Source: CAWHMS01 sp963830495 (lineage in GTDB: Bacteria > Actinomycetota > Actinomycetes > Propionibacteriales > Nocardioidaceae). From it: a DNA stretch of 64,000 nt. Positions within the stretch are counted from its first letter, which is position 1. Each line of letters begins with the position of its first letter. The position numbers and the translations under genes were made by a program. Below are positions 35,012 to 42,834 of this stretch, piece by piece. Under the pieces are notes generated by a model. The model saw only the letters and a program-made list of their open reading frames with translations, had not been told where the DNA came from and made no database searches. The stretch is from positions 1,116,001 through 1,180,000 of the forward strand of contig CAWHMS010000002.1 in NCBI GenBank assembly GCA_963830495.1. Direction: 5' to 3'.

Positions 35012-36991
35012 TCAGTCGGGTTGCAGGATCAGCGTCCAGAGGGTGGCCTTGGTCACCGCCGCGTCGCTGGTGGCGGTGCGCGCCCCCTGAGAACCGGAGG
35101 CGACCGGCCCACCGCTGTCGGTCAGCAGCGTGGTCGTCCGGCCCGAGCCAGTGCTGTTGGTGGTCGAGCGCTGGGTCTCGCCGCCTTGTGGGGTCAGGCT
35201 CGTGACCGCGCTGGATTTGGTCGACCAGTAGGAGACCCGCCAGCCGTCCGGAGTGCTGCTGGCCACACTCGGGGTGACGTGCGTGGTCGTGGTGGCGGGC
35301 TGGATCGCCGCGGCGTGGTGAGCGATCGGGTTGGTGCCGTCGGTGCCGCGGTAGGCGGCCACGGTCAGGACTCCCTTGTACGCCGTCGGGCTGGTCACCG
35401 AGACGTTGCTGCCCGCGTCCGCTGCGGTGGCCACCCGTCGCCAGAGGGTCGTGCCGTGGTCGTCGTCGACGACGCGGTTGACCTGCTGCCAGCCGGCTGT
35501 GCCGAGATTCGGCGCCGCCTGCCCGCCGCTGAAGAGGAGCAGCAGTCCGTCGCCGGGTTGCACCGCGGCCGGGATCGTCGTGGTCCATTGGGATCCCTGG
35601 GCATTGGGGGAGCTGCGCTGAGCCACGAAGCTGATCGCGGCCGTGCCGTCGGTGACCGTCACGTCAACCGTGACGGAATCGATGGCTCCGCCGTTGTCGG
35701 TGACGGTGAGTCGGACCGGATAGGTGCCGGGCTGGTCGAAGTCGTGGTCGGGACCGATGCCCTGCCCGGTGTCGCCGTCGCCGAAGTTCCATGCATAGCT
35801 CAGCGTGTCGCCTTCGGGATCACTGGAGTCGGAGGCGTCGAACGTGCAGGAGAGCTGGGCGCACGTCTGGTCGAAGGCCGCCGTCGGCGGCTGGTTGCCG
35901 CCTCCACCACCGAGGTCGACGACGCGCTCGAGCCGGACGAACTTGAGGTTCTGGTTGCCGCTCGAGCCCGGCGCGACGTTGGCATTGTCCTGGCAGACGA
36001 AGAGCCCTTGCGGGTACGACGTTCCCAGGTTGCCGGCGTACGCCGCGATCCCGTCAGTACGGTCGCAGTCGTCGGAGTCGGTCCCGTTGGTGACCCGGAA
36101 CGAAGACACGAAGTTGTGCGGCGGTGCGCGGTCGTAGACGACGAAGTAGGACTGCTGTGGGCTGGCGACGTTCTGGGCCGAGGCGATGAGGTAGCCGGCA
36201 CCGCCCGGCTGGGTCACCAGCGTGACACCCTCGATGTCGGGGGCCAGCTCGCCGCCGCTGGACACGACCCGGTCGACGAGCGTCCGAGCGCTGCCGCCGG
36301 TGGGTTCGGCGTCGTACCGCCAGAGCGCGACATCCTCCTCGCTGACGAAGAGCCTGCCGGTCGCGTCGTCGGCGACGCATCCCTCGGACTCCGACCCGAC
36401 CTGGAAGTCGCGGACCTGCGTTGCCTGGAGCAGCCCGTCACGGTCGTCGTCGTGCACCCTGAACTGGCGCAGATAGCCGGGCCGGGTGATGGTGAAGACG
36501 TAGAGCGTGCCGCTCTGCTGGGACTCGTACAGGCACAGGCCCTCGCCGAGGGCTCCGACGGAGACTCCGTCGGTGATGGAGGACAGCTGACGCGTCGTCG
36601 CGTTGACGCCGTAGAACTGGATGTCACGGTGAGCAACAGCGACCACGTCTCGGGTGACCCCGTTGATCGAGACGCCTTGGCGGACGTCGACGTTGCCCCA
36701 GAACGTCGCGGAGTCGGTGATCCGCTGCTGTCGGCTGCCGTCGAGGTTGTAGGTCTCGAGAGCACCCTTCTTGTCGTTGCCGATCACCAGTGACTGCGCG
36801 GGACTGGTGGGGTGAACCCAGATCGCCGGGTCGTCCATCGCATCGCCGCTGTGCGACACCGGCTCGGTCTCGTCGTCGGAGGTGACGAGCACCGGGGCCG
36901 CAGAGCTGCTCGGCGGCGCGGCCAGGACGAGCCCGCTCGCCGCCGCCACGATGCCGGCCGCGAATGCGACCCGGAACCTCTTCCTCGCCAT
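35012..36991 (-). CDS. Secreted beta-propeller 3-phytase with PKD and C-terminal beta domain
   Basis: Exported enzyme expected to release phosphate from phytate. From ATG 36991 (659 aa) it begins with a signal peptide (KRFRVAFAAGIVAAASGLVL, cleaved near AAP). Residues about 40-360 form a beta-propeller phytase domain. Its signature is DAMDDPAIWVHPTSPAQSLV, followed by IGNDKKGALETYNLDG and many acidic calcium-site residues. A PKD domain (SCTFDASDSSDPEGDTLSYA) occupies about 367-447. The last roughly 210 residues form a Thr/Ser-rich beta domain of unknown role. A ggagggg site seven bases before ATG 36991 fixes the start; the frame is open to 37078. Tandem palindromes lie upstream. Confidence 0.85.
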   Translation of the reverse strand: MARKRFRVAFAAGIVAAASGLVLAAPPSSSAAPVLVTSDDETEPVSHSGDAMDDPAIWVHPTSPAQSLVIGNDKKGALETYNLDGSRQQRITDSATFWGNVDVRQGVSINGVTRDVVAVAHRDIQFYGVNATTRQLSSITDGVSVGALGEGLCLYESQQSGTLYVFTITRPGYLRQFRVHDDDRDGLLQATQVRDFQVGSESEGCVADDATGRLFVSEEDVALWRYDAEPTGGSARTLVDRVVSSGGELAPDIEGVTLVTQPGGAGYLIASAQNVASPQQSYFVVYDRAPPHNFVSSFRVTNGTDSDDCDRTDGIAAYAGNLGTSYPQGLFVCQDNANVAPGSSGNQNLKFVRLERVVDLGGGGGNQPPTAAFDQTCAQLSCTFDASDSSDPEGDTLSYAWNFGDGDTGQGIGPDHDFDQPGTYPVRLTVTDNGGAIDSVTVDVTVTDGTAAISFVAQRSSPNAQGSQWTTTIPAAVQPGDGLLLLFSGGQAAPNLGTAGWQQVNRVVDDDHGTTLWRRVATAADAGSNVSVTSPTAYKGVLTVAAYRGTDGTNPIAHHAAAIQPATTTTHVTPSVASSTPDGWRVSYWSTKSSAVTSLTPQGGETQRSTTNSTGSGRTTTLLTDSGGPVASGSQGARTATSDAAVTKATLWTLILQPD

Positions 36992-37075
36992 GCCAAGCCC
37001 CCTCCGGGCAGGACCGATCTGCCTCATCCCCCGCGAGGTTACCCGGCCGGCCGGCCCGGCATTCGTGGATTGCCG

Positions 37076-37141
37076 CATGTGCGCTGCGTGATCGCGCGGT
37101 CACATCCTCATGTGCGCTGCGTGACCGCGCGGTCACGTCCT
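37076..37141. promoter_or_regulatory. Two tandem 33-bp repeats, each with a 16-bp palindrome
   Basis: A 33-base unit occurs twice head to tail (37076-37108 and 37109-37141) with two mismatches. Each unit contains the dyad GTGACCGCGCGGTCAC (perfect in copy 2 at 37121-37136, one mismatch in copy 1). The 33-base period equals three helical turns. The pair lies 85-150 bases before the phytase start and looks like a double operator. Confidence 0.6.
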
Positions 37142-37154
37142 CACGGCCGCTCCG

Positions 37155-37742
37155 TCACTTCAGCAGCGGGATCCGCTGCACGAGCGGCAACCCTTCCCAC
37201 CAACGCCCGATCCCAAGGTAGCGACCGGCTGACAGCGCGCCGAGCACCAGAACGGCGGCGGCTCCCAGCACGTGGTCGTCGGTGATGGGGTTGTTCTCCG
37301 GCGGCAGCACCACCGTCCACATCAGCAGATACATGGCGACCCCGCCGAGTGTGGCGAGCCGGGTTGCGATGCCGAGCGTGAACGCGACACCGATGGCCAG
37401 CAGGCCGAGCATGAATGCCCAGTCGGCCCACGCGTCGCCTGCGATCGAGTGGTAGAAGTCCTCGAACGGTCCGTCCGCGCCGAAGGTCAGGAACCCGTAG
37501 GTGGGGCTGCCCTCGTTGATCCAGGCCGCAGGGCCGAAGCGGTCGACCGTCCCGGTCTCGGGATCTCGGCCGGTCGCGTAGCCGAGGGCGAGCAGCTTGT
37601 CGAAGAACGCCCACAGGAACGTCCACCCGACGACGATTCGTAGCAAGCCCACGGCGATGGCGCCTTGTCTGCTCAATACCGACTCTGCCGAGAGAAACGA
37701 GTCACCTCGACCTCGGCGCACGGTGTCGACTTCGATGTTCAT
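37155..37742 (-). CDS. DoxX/DoxD-family membrane protein
   Basis: A 195-residue protein with four membrane helices and the DoxX-family pattern GLLRIVVGWTFLWAFFDKLL, then AWINEGSPTYGFL, then DWAFMLGLLAIGVAFTLGIA, then LPPENNPITDDHVLGAAA. Related proteins act in quinone-linked redox reactions or are induced under hypoxia. A gaggagg site precedes ATG 37742. It follows the PPOX gene by 16 bases, so the two form an operon; both protein types occur in DosR/OsdR-type regulons of other actinobacteria (known from memory). Confidence 0.82.
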   Translation of the reverse strand: MNIEVDTVRRGRGDSFLSAESVLSRQGAIAVGLLRIVVGWTFLWAFFDKLLALGYATGRDPETGTVDRFGPAAWINEGSPTYGFLTFGADGPFEDFYHSIAGDAWADWAFMLGLLAIGVAFTLGIATRLATLGGVAMYLLMWTVVLPPENNPITDDHVLGAAAVLVLGALSAGRYLGIGRWWEGLPLVQRIPLLK

Positions 37743-37758
37743 GCGGTCCTCCTCGATG

Positions 37759-38187
37759 TCATGCGGGCAGCACGCGGCGCCCGCTCACGTGTACGGGGGT
37801 GATGCGGACGGTCACGGTCCGGGCCCCGCCCGCCCAGGGCTCCGGGTGGTCGATCGACGGCAGCACGTCGGCCACCTCATCGGCGTCGACGAGCTCGGCA
37901 TGGCCGCGCACGAGAACGCTCCATCCGGCGCGGAGGAACTCGTCGACCTCGTCAACCTGGAAGGAGATCTGCCGGTCACGCTGCAATCGGCTCACGATGC
38001 GCGCGTGTGGTGAGGTCCGGAAGTAGAGCGCGCCGTCGTGCAGCACATGGTTCACCGGATAGACGACGATTCCGTCGTCGTCGGCGAAGGCGACCCGACC
38101 GACGAGCATGCAGCCGAGCAGCCGCGTGCACTCATCGACCTCCAGCGCTTGGAACGTGTGGGCTCGACGGGGAATCTGACTGGTCAC
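37759..38187 (-). CDS. Pyridoxamine 5'-phosphate oxidase-fold protein
   Basis: A 142-residue split-barrel flavin-binding protein of the PPOX family. Landmarks are LLGCMLVGRVAFADDDGIVV, then YPVNHVLHDGALYFRT, and the SFQVDEVDEFLRAGWSVLVR strand. Such proteins bind FMN or F420 and are often reductases or peroxide-related proteins rather than true PNPOx. The GTG start 38187 has a strong aggagg site. It is the first gene of a two-gene unit with doxX. A possible OsdR/DevR-type site is 74-88 bases upstream. Confidence 0.82.
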   Translation of the reverse strand: MTSQIPRRAHTFQALEVDECTRLLGCMLVGRVAFADDDGIVVYPVNHVLHDGALYFRTSPHARIVSRLQRDRQISFQVDEVDEFLRAGWSVLVRGHAELVDADEVADVLPSIDHPEPWAGGARTVTVRITPVHVSGRRVLPA

Positions 38188-38260
38188 GGCTAACCTCCTG
38201 ATCAGCCCCAGCGTCCGCCACCCAAGCGTGCGAGTGCAGAGGCGTTGGGCCCGGCCATCC

Positions 38261-38275
38261 GGGACCTTCGGCCCT
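38261..38275. promoter_or_regulatory. Possible OsdR/DevR-type binding site
   Basis: GGGACCTTCGGCCCT is an imperfect dyad (GGG-CC...GG-CCC) resembling DosR/OsdR boxes found before dormancy and universal-stress genes. It is 74-88 bases before the PPOX gene, whose neighbours are of the DosR-regulon type. Confidence 0.35.
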
Positions 38276-38324
38276 GATCTGAGCCGAGCCCGGGGTCGGC
38301 GTCGCTCCGCTCGAGCAGTGCCGG

Positions 38325-38466
38325 AGTCGGAGGAGCGGGTTCGCTCGCTGCTGGATGCGGTGCTGGCTGGCGCGTCGGCTACTTGCTCAAGTAGATCGGT
38401 GGAAACGACCTGGTCAAGGCGGTGCGTTACGTCGCGCTCGGCGGCTCGCTGCTCGACCCCGGCTGC
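38325..38466 (+). pseudogene. Internal fragment of a DevR/NarL-type response regulator
   Basis: Reading ESEERVRSLLDAVLAGAS in one frame, then a one-base loss, then GYLLK, a TAG stop, and IGGNDLVKAVRYVALGG with SLLDPG. This is the end of a receiver domain plus linker of a DevR/DosR-like regulator (typically LLDAVLAGASGYLLKQI.GNDLV.AVR.VA.G.SLLDP). One deletion and one CAG-to-TAG change show it is dead. No HTH domain follows. Confidence 0.65.
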
Positions 38467-38506
38467 GTCGTCTGGTCTCCAGCCGCGGTAGATCGCGGAG
38501 GCCGCC

Positions 38507-38551
38507 TCACACGACCTCGTGATCGTCCAGCAGGAACACGCGCACGGGCAT
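38507..38551 (-). pseudogene. N-terminal fragment of a response regulator
   Basis: On the minus strand ATG 38551 reads MPVRVFLLDDHEVV and then TGA. This is the exact start of NarL/DevR-type receivers, with the acidic pocket DD. It is oriented opposite to the internal fragment at 38325-38466, so the original gene was rearranged, or two copies decayed here. No other gene is seen in the 405-base interval 38188-38592. Confidence 0.6.
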
Positions 38552-38592
38552 GGTCCTCACGCTGGACCGGTTGCCGGGCGATCTGTGCGAGG

Positions 38593-39669
38593 TTAACGGT
38601 CGCGAGCTTCCTGGTGTGCCGGCACGTTCGGGGTGTGCGGATGACCGGACTCCAGGAATGCCGCTCCTCTCTCCTCCGCACCGGTCGCGACGGCCAGGGC
38701 TGCCTCGACACGCCGGGCCGTGAAGTCGCGGCAGCGCGCCCTGAGCTGGTCGATGTCGCAGAACTCCACGCTGCGGATCTCCCGAGGTTCGAGCCGCGCT
38801 CTGACGAGGATGTCGGCCGGGTGGCGTCCGCCGTCGTACACGAGGCAGAGCGCGTCGTCCCATCCCGCCCACGAGGGCAGCCAGTCGACGACCACGAGTC
38901 GCCGTGCCGGGATCGACAGTGCGAGCTCCTCCTCGACCTCGCGGGTTGCCGTCTGCGCGGGCGACTCGCCCACCTCGGAGACCCCTCCGGGCAGGTCCCA
39001 GTCGTCCTTGTAGGTCAGCTGACACAGCAGCACCCGGTCGCCGCGGTCTCGCACGAGCAGCTGGGCGATCGCTCGCTTGCGTGGCAGCCCGGCATTCAGC
39101 ACGGCGCGGAAACCCGGGCCGGTCGCAGGCTCCGGATCCCCCGCGATCCGGGCGAGCAAGACGCTGTCGCTGCGGTCCTGCCCTAGGGTCTCGCGTGACC
39201 GCAGCAGCCCCTCGCGTCGCAGCCCGGCCCGGCCGGCAACCCGCAGCGAGCGGGTGTTGGCCGGGTCGACGTACGCCTCCACCCGCTGCACGCCCAGCTC
39301 TTCGAAGGCGTAGGTGACGAGCAGCCGGACGGCGCGGGTCGCGAGTCCCTGGCCGCGCATGCCGGAGTAGAGCGCCCACGAGATCTCCGCCACCCCGTCG
39401 TCGCGCCGGCGCGCCTCCACCGAGCCGGCCGGACGGCCGTCGTACTCGACGAGGAAGTTGACGATCTGGCGGCCCGAGCCGTAGGCACGACGCCACTCCT
39501 GCACCGCCTCGGTCTGCTGCTCCCGGCTGGGGACGACGCCAAGGAAGCCGAACCAGCGGGCGATCTCCTCGTCGTGGGCGAGCCGGGCCGGTTCGATGTC
39601 GTCGTCGCGCCAGGGCCGCAGGACCACGATGCCGTCGCTCATCGTGGGTTGGGGGGGTACGTCGGACAC
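38593..39669 (-). CDS. GNAT acetyltransferase - Nudix hydrolase fusion
   Basis: A 358-residue two-domain protein. Residues about 10-185 are a GNAT acetyltransferase of the RimJ/RimL type (IVVLRPWRDDDIEPARLAHD, then SGMRGQGLATRAVRLLVTYA for acetyl-CoA, then NTRSLRVAGRAGLRREGLLR). Residues about 200-330 are a Nudix hydrolase with the box GGVSEVGESPAQTATREVEE. GTG 39669 is chosen because minus-strand TACTGT (39676-39681) lies six bases upstream; ATG 39642 is an alternative. Substrates unknown; the fusion suggests linked modification and hydrolysis or detoxification. Confidence 0.85.
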   Translation of the reverse strand: MSDVPPQPTMSDGIVVLRPWRDDDIEPARLAHDEEIARWFGFLGVVPSREQQTEAVQEWRRAYGSGRQIVNFLVEYDGRPAGSVEARRRDDGVAEISWALYSGMRGQGLATRAVRLLVTYAFEELGVQRVEAYVDPANTRSLRVAGRAGLRREGLLRSRETLGQDRSDSVLLARIAGDPEPATGPGFRAVLNAGLPRKRAIAQLLVRDRGDRVLLCQLTYKDDWDLPGGVSEVGESPAQTATREVEEELALSIPARRLVVVDWLPSWAGWDDALCLVYDGGRHPADILVRARLEPREIRSVEFCDIDQLRARCRDFTARRVEAALAVATGAEERGAAFLESGHPHTPNVPAHQEARDR

Positions 39670-39675
39670 GCCACC

Positions 39676-39695
39676 ACAGTAGGCCCGCTTAGGAT
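39676..39695. promoter_or_regulatory. Back-to-back leaderless promoters
   Basis: Minus-strand TACTGT (39676-39681) ends six bases before GTG 39669, and plus-strand TAGGAT (39690-39695) ends six bases before ATG 39702. Two divergent -10 elements only eight bases apart should exclude simultaneous polymerase binding. Confidence 0.5.
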
Positions 39696-39701
39696 GTGCG
39701 C

Positions 39702-40628
39702 ATGACCACGCCGAGCTTCTCCCGACCGGGAGCAGTCGACCTGTCCGCGCTCCGCCGACCAGCGTCTGCGGGTTCCTCACCGTCTGCCGGGCAGGGCCGA
39801 TTCGCCTTCTCGGTGGACAGCGAGGAAGCCTTGCGTACCGAGGTGATCGACCGGTCCATGACCGTCGTCGTGCTCGTCAGCTTCTGGTCGCCGAAGGCAC
39901 CTGCGTCGGAGGAGATCAACGCGACCTTGTCGGCTCTCGCCGAGGAGTTCGGCGGCCGCTTCCTGCTCGCCACGGTCGACGTCGACGGTCACCCCGCATT
40001 TGCCCAGGCGCTCGGGATCCCGCAGGTGCCGCTCGTGGTGGCCGCCCTCCGTGGTCAGCTCGCACCCTTGTTGCAGGACCCGTTGCCTGCTGAGGAGATG
40101 CGCACTGTGGTCGACCAGGTGCTGCAGGCCGCGGCCGCAAACGGCGTGTCCGGGGTGGCCGACCCGGTCGGCACCGCGCACGACCCCGCGGCCGAGGGCG
40201 AAGCCCCCGAGGAGGCGCCGGCCAAGCACCCGGAGGCTGAGGCGGCGATGCTGTCGGGTGATCTCGACGGGGCCATCGCGGCGTACGAGAAGATCCTCCG
40301 CGAGAGCCCGGCCGACGAGGAGGCAGCCATCGAGCTGGCGCGCGCCAAGCTGCTGCTCCGCACTCGGGATGCCGACCTGGCGAGCGCGCGTGCAGCTGCC
40401 GCGGACCAGCCCGACGACATCGGCGCTCAGACCCTGGTGGCGGACCTGGATCTGCTGGGCGGCCACGTCGACGACGCGTTCAACCGGCTCATCGATGTTG
40501 TCCGGAGATCCGTCGGCGAGGATCGGGAGCGCGTCCGCACCCACCTGATCGAGCTCTTCGCCGTGGTGGGCGACGCGGACCAGCGCGTCGGCAAAGCCCG
40601 GCAGCGGCTGGCCAGCGTCCTCTTCTGA
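39702..40628 (+). CDS. Thioredoxin-fold/TPR protein (CnoX/YbbN-like) lacking CxxC
   Basis: About 308 residues. Residues 35-145 have a thioredoxin fold (TVVVLVSFWSPKAPASEEIN, then LLATVDVDGHPAFAQALGIP followed by QVPLVVAALRG). The active-site position reads SPKAPAS, so no cysteine is present. Residues about 175-300 are a helical TPR-like region (EAAMLSGDLDGAIAAYEKIL), as in CnoX, the chaperedoxin that protects proteins and passes them to GroEL. A homologue lies between fadA4 and glgB in M. tuberculosis (Rv1324). It converges on glgB. Confidence 0.85.
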   Translation: MTTPSFSRPGAVDLSALRRPASAGSSPSAGQGRFAFSVDSEEALRTEVIDRSMTVVVLVSFWSPKAPASEEINATLSALAEEFGGRFLLATVDVDGHPAFAQALGIPQVPLVVAALRGQLAPLLQDPLPAEEMRTVVDQVLQAAAANGVSGVADPVGTAHDPAAEGEAPEEAPAKHPEAEAAMLSGDLDGAIAAYEKILRESPADEEAAIELARAKLLLRTRDADLASARAAAADQPDDIGAQTLVADLDLLGGHVDDAFNRLIDVVRRSVGEDRERVRTHLIELFAVVGDADQRVGKARQRLASVLF

Positions 40629-40637
40629 GTCTCTCGA

Positions 40638-42833
40638 TCAGTCCGGCCGATGGCGCAGCCACACCGTCGCCAGTGGCGGGAGCTGCACCACTGCCGATGC
40701 CGGCAGGCCATGCCACTCCTTGTCCTCGGCGGTCACCCCACCCAGGTTGCCGACACCTGACCCGTAGTACGCGTCTGCGTCGGTGTTGACCACCTCGACC
40801 CAGCTGCCGAGCGCCGGCAGCCCGACCTGGTAGTCATGGTGCGGAACCGCTGAGAAGTTCGACAGGCAGGCGACCTGGCTGCCGTCGGCTCCACTGCGGA
40901 CGAAGCTGAAGACGTTGTTCTGACTGTCGTTGGCGTCGATCCAGCCGAATCCGGTGGGGTCCTGGTCCAGCGACCACAATGCGGCCGTCTCGCCGTACAC
41001 CCGGTTGAGGTCGCGGACCAGGTCCTGCACACCTCGGTGCTCGATGTGGTCGAGCAACCACCAGTCCAGCTCCCTGCCCTCGGCCCACTCCGACTCCTGG
41101 GCGAACTCGCCGCCCATGAACAGCAGCTGCTTGCCGGGGTGCGCCCACATGTAGGCGAGGTAGGCGCGGACGTTGGCCAGCTGACGCCACCGGTCGCCCG
41201 GCATCTTCCGCAGCAGCGAGCCCTTGCCGTGCACCACTTCGTCGTGCGAAAGCGGCAGCACGTAGTTCTCCGCGTAGGCGTACATCATCGCGAAGGTCAT
41301 CTGGTGGTGGTGGTACTGCCGGTGCACGGGATCACGCGACAGGTAGCCGAGCGAGTCGTGCATCCACCCCATGTTCCACTTGAACCCGAAGCCGAGCCCG
41401 CCCACGTGGGTGGGCCGCGTGACTCCCGGCCAGGCGGTCGACTCCTCGGCGATGACGACCACTCCGGGGGTGCGTTTGTAGCAGGTGGCGTTGACCTCCT
41501 GGAGGAAGGACACCGCCTCCAGGTTCTCCCGGCCACCGTGCACGTTGGGCGTCCACTCGCCGTGCTTGCGCGCGTAGTCGAGGTAGAGCATGGATGCCAC
41601 CCCGTCGACCCGGAGCCCGTCGGCGTGGAACTCCTCGACCCAGTACAGCGCGTTGGCGACGAGGAAGTTGCGGACCTCCGGCCGGCCGAAGTCGAAGATG
41701 AACGAGCCCCACTCCGGGTGCCAGCCCCGGCTCGGGTCGGCGTGCTCGTACAGCGGCGTCCCGTCGAAGCGGGCGAGCGCCCAGTCGTCGGTCGCGAAGT
41801 GCCCCGGCACCCAGTCCAGGATCACGCCCACACCGGCCTGGTGCAGGCGGTCGACGAGGTAGCGGAAGTCGTCGGGCGTGCCGAAGCGTGACGTGGGCGC
41901 GAAGAACGACGTCACGTGGTAGCCCCACGAACCTCCGAAGGGGTGCTCCATCACCGGCATCAGCTCGACATGGGTGAAGCCCAGACCCGACACGTAGTCG
42001 ACCAGCTCATCGGCGAGCTCGCGGTAGCTGCGGCCGCGCCGCCACGAGGCCAGGTGTACTTCGTAGATGCTCATCGGCTTCTGGTGCGGGGTGCCCTCGG
42101 CCCGGGCGCGCACCCAGTCGTCGTCTCCCCAGTCGTACGACGAACCGAAGACCACCGAGGCGCGCTCGGGCGGCACCTGGGTGTGGAAGGCCATCGGGTC
42201 GGCCTTCTGCCGCCACGTCCCGTCGGCTCCGAGCACCTCGTACTTGTACATCGCACCGGTGCCGACGTCGGGCACGAACAGCTCCCAGACGCCGGACGAT
42301 CCGAGCGCCCGCATCGGATGGGCGCGGCCCTCCCAGAAGTTGAAGTCGCCGGTGACGCGGACACCGCGGGCGTTCGGCGCCCAGACCGCGAAGGACGTGC
42401 CGCGCACCGGCCCGCCGAGGGTCTCGTAGGTGTGCAGGTGAGCGCCGAGCACGGTCCAGAGCTGTTCGTGTCGTCCCTCGTTGATGAGGTGTTGGTCGAT
42501 CTCTCCGACCGTTGGCAAGAAGCGGTAGGGGTCGTCCACCCGGTAGCTGTGGCCGCCCGGGTAGGTCACCTCGAGCCGGTACTCGGGCACCTCGGCACCG
42601 GGCAGCACCCCGACCCAGACGCCTTCGTACTCGTGCTGTGTCGGGACGGCGGTCTCCCCGACCATGATCGTGACCGACTCCGCGACCGGCCTGATGACCC
42701 GGACCGTGACGTTGGTGCCGTCGGAGTGCGGGCCGAGTACGTCGTGCGGAGCCGGATGCGTGCCTCGAACGAGCGCCTGCAGGACCTCGGGCTCGATCTG
42801 CCACGGCAGCGGCGGCTTTGCTGGCTTTGCCAT
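40638..42833 (-). CDS. glgB: 1,4-alpha-glucan branching enzyme
   Basis: Introduces alpha-1,6 branches into alpha-glucan. From ATG 42833 (731 aa) it has an N-terminal CBM48 region (LGPHSDGTNVTVRVIRP), a GH13 barrel with the nucleophile Asp in LRVDGVASMLYLDY, the acid Glu in VVVIAEESTAWPGV and the third Asp region LPLSHDEVVHGKGS, plus a C-terminal beta domain. The start overlaps the mak stop (ATGA), so the frame to 42866 is rejected. It is the last gene of glgE-treS-mak-glgB. Confidence 0.97.
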   Translation of the reverse strand: MAKPAKPPLPWQIEPEVLQALVRGTHPAPHDVLGPHSDGTNVTVRVIRPVAESVTIMVGETAVPTQHEYEGVWVGVLPGAEVPEYRLEVTYPGGHSYRVDDPYRFLPTVGEIDQHLINEGRHEQLWTVLGAHLHTYETLGGPVRGTSFAVWAPNARGVRVTGDFNFWEGRAHPMRALGSSGVWELFVPDVGTGAMYKYEVLGADGTWRQKADPMAFHTQVPPERASVVFGSSYDWGDDDWVRARAEGTPHQKPMSIYEVHLASWRRGRSYRELADELVDYVSGLGFTHVELMPVMEHPFGGSWGYHVTSFFAPTSRFGTPDDFRYLVDRLHQAGVGVILDWVPGHFATDDWALARFDGTPLYEHADPSRGWHPEWGSFIFDFGRPEVRNFLVANALYWVEEFHADGLRVDGVASMLYLDYARKHGEWTPNVHGGRENLEAVSFLQEVNATCYKRTPGVVVIAEESTAWPGVTRPTHVGGLGFGFKWNMGWMHDSLGYLSRDPVHRQYHHHQMTFAMMYAYAENYVLPLSHDEVVHGKGSLLRKMPGDRWRQLANVRAYLAYMWAHPGKQLLFMGGEFAQESEWAEGRELDWWLLDHIEHRGVQDLVRDLNRVYGETAALWSLDQDPTGFGWIDANDSQNNVFSFVRSGADGSQVACLSNFSAVPHHDYQVGLPALGSWVEVVNTDADAYYGSGVGNLGGVTAEDKEWHGLPASAVVQLPPLATVWLRHRPD

Positions 42834-42834
42834 G

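Noticed and set aside
37076..37141. CRISPR-like repeat
   Set aside because: Only two copies, directly abutting with no spacer, and no cas genes in the window. It is better explained as a double operator.
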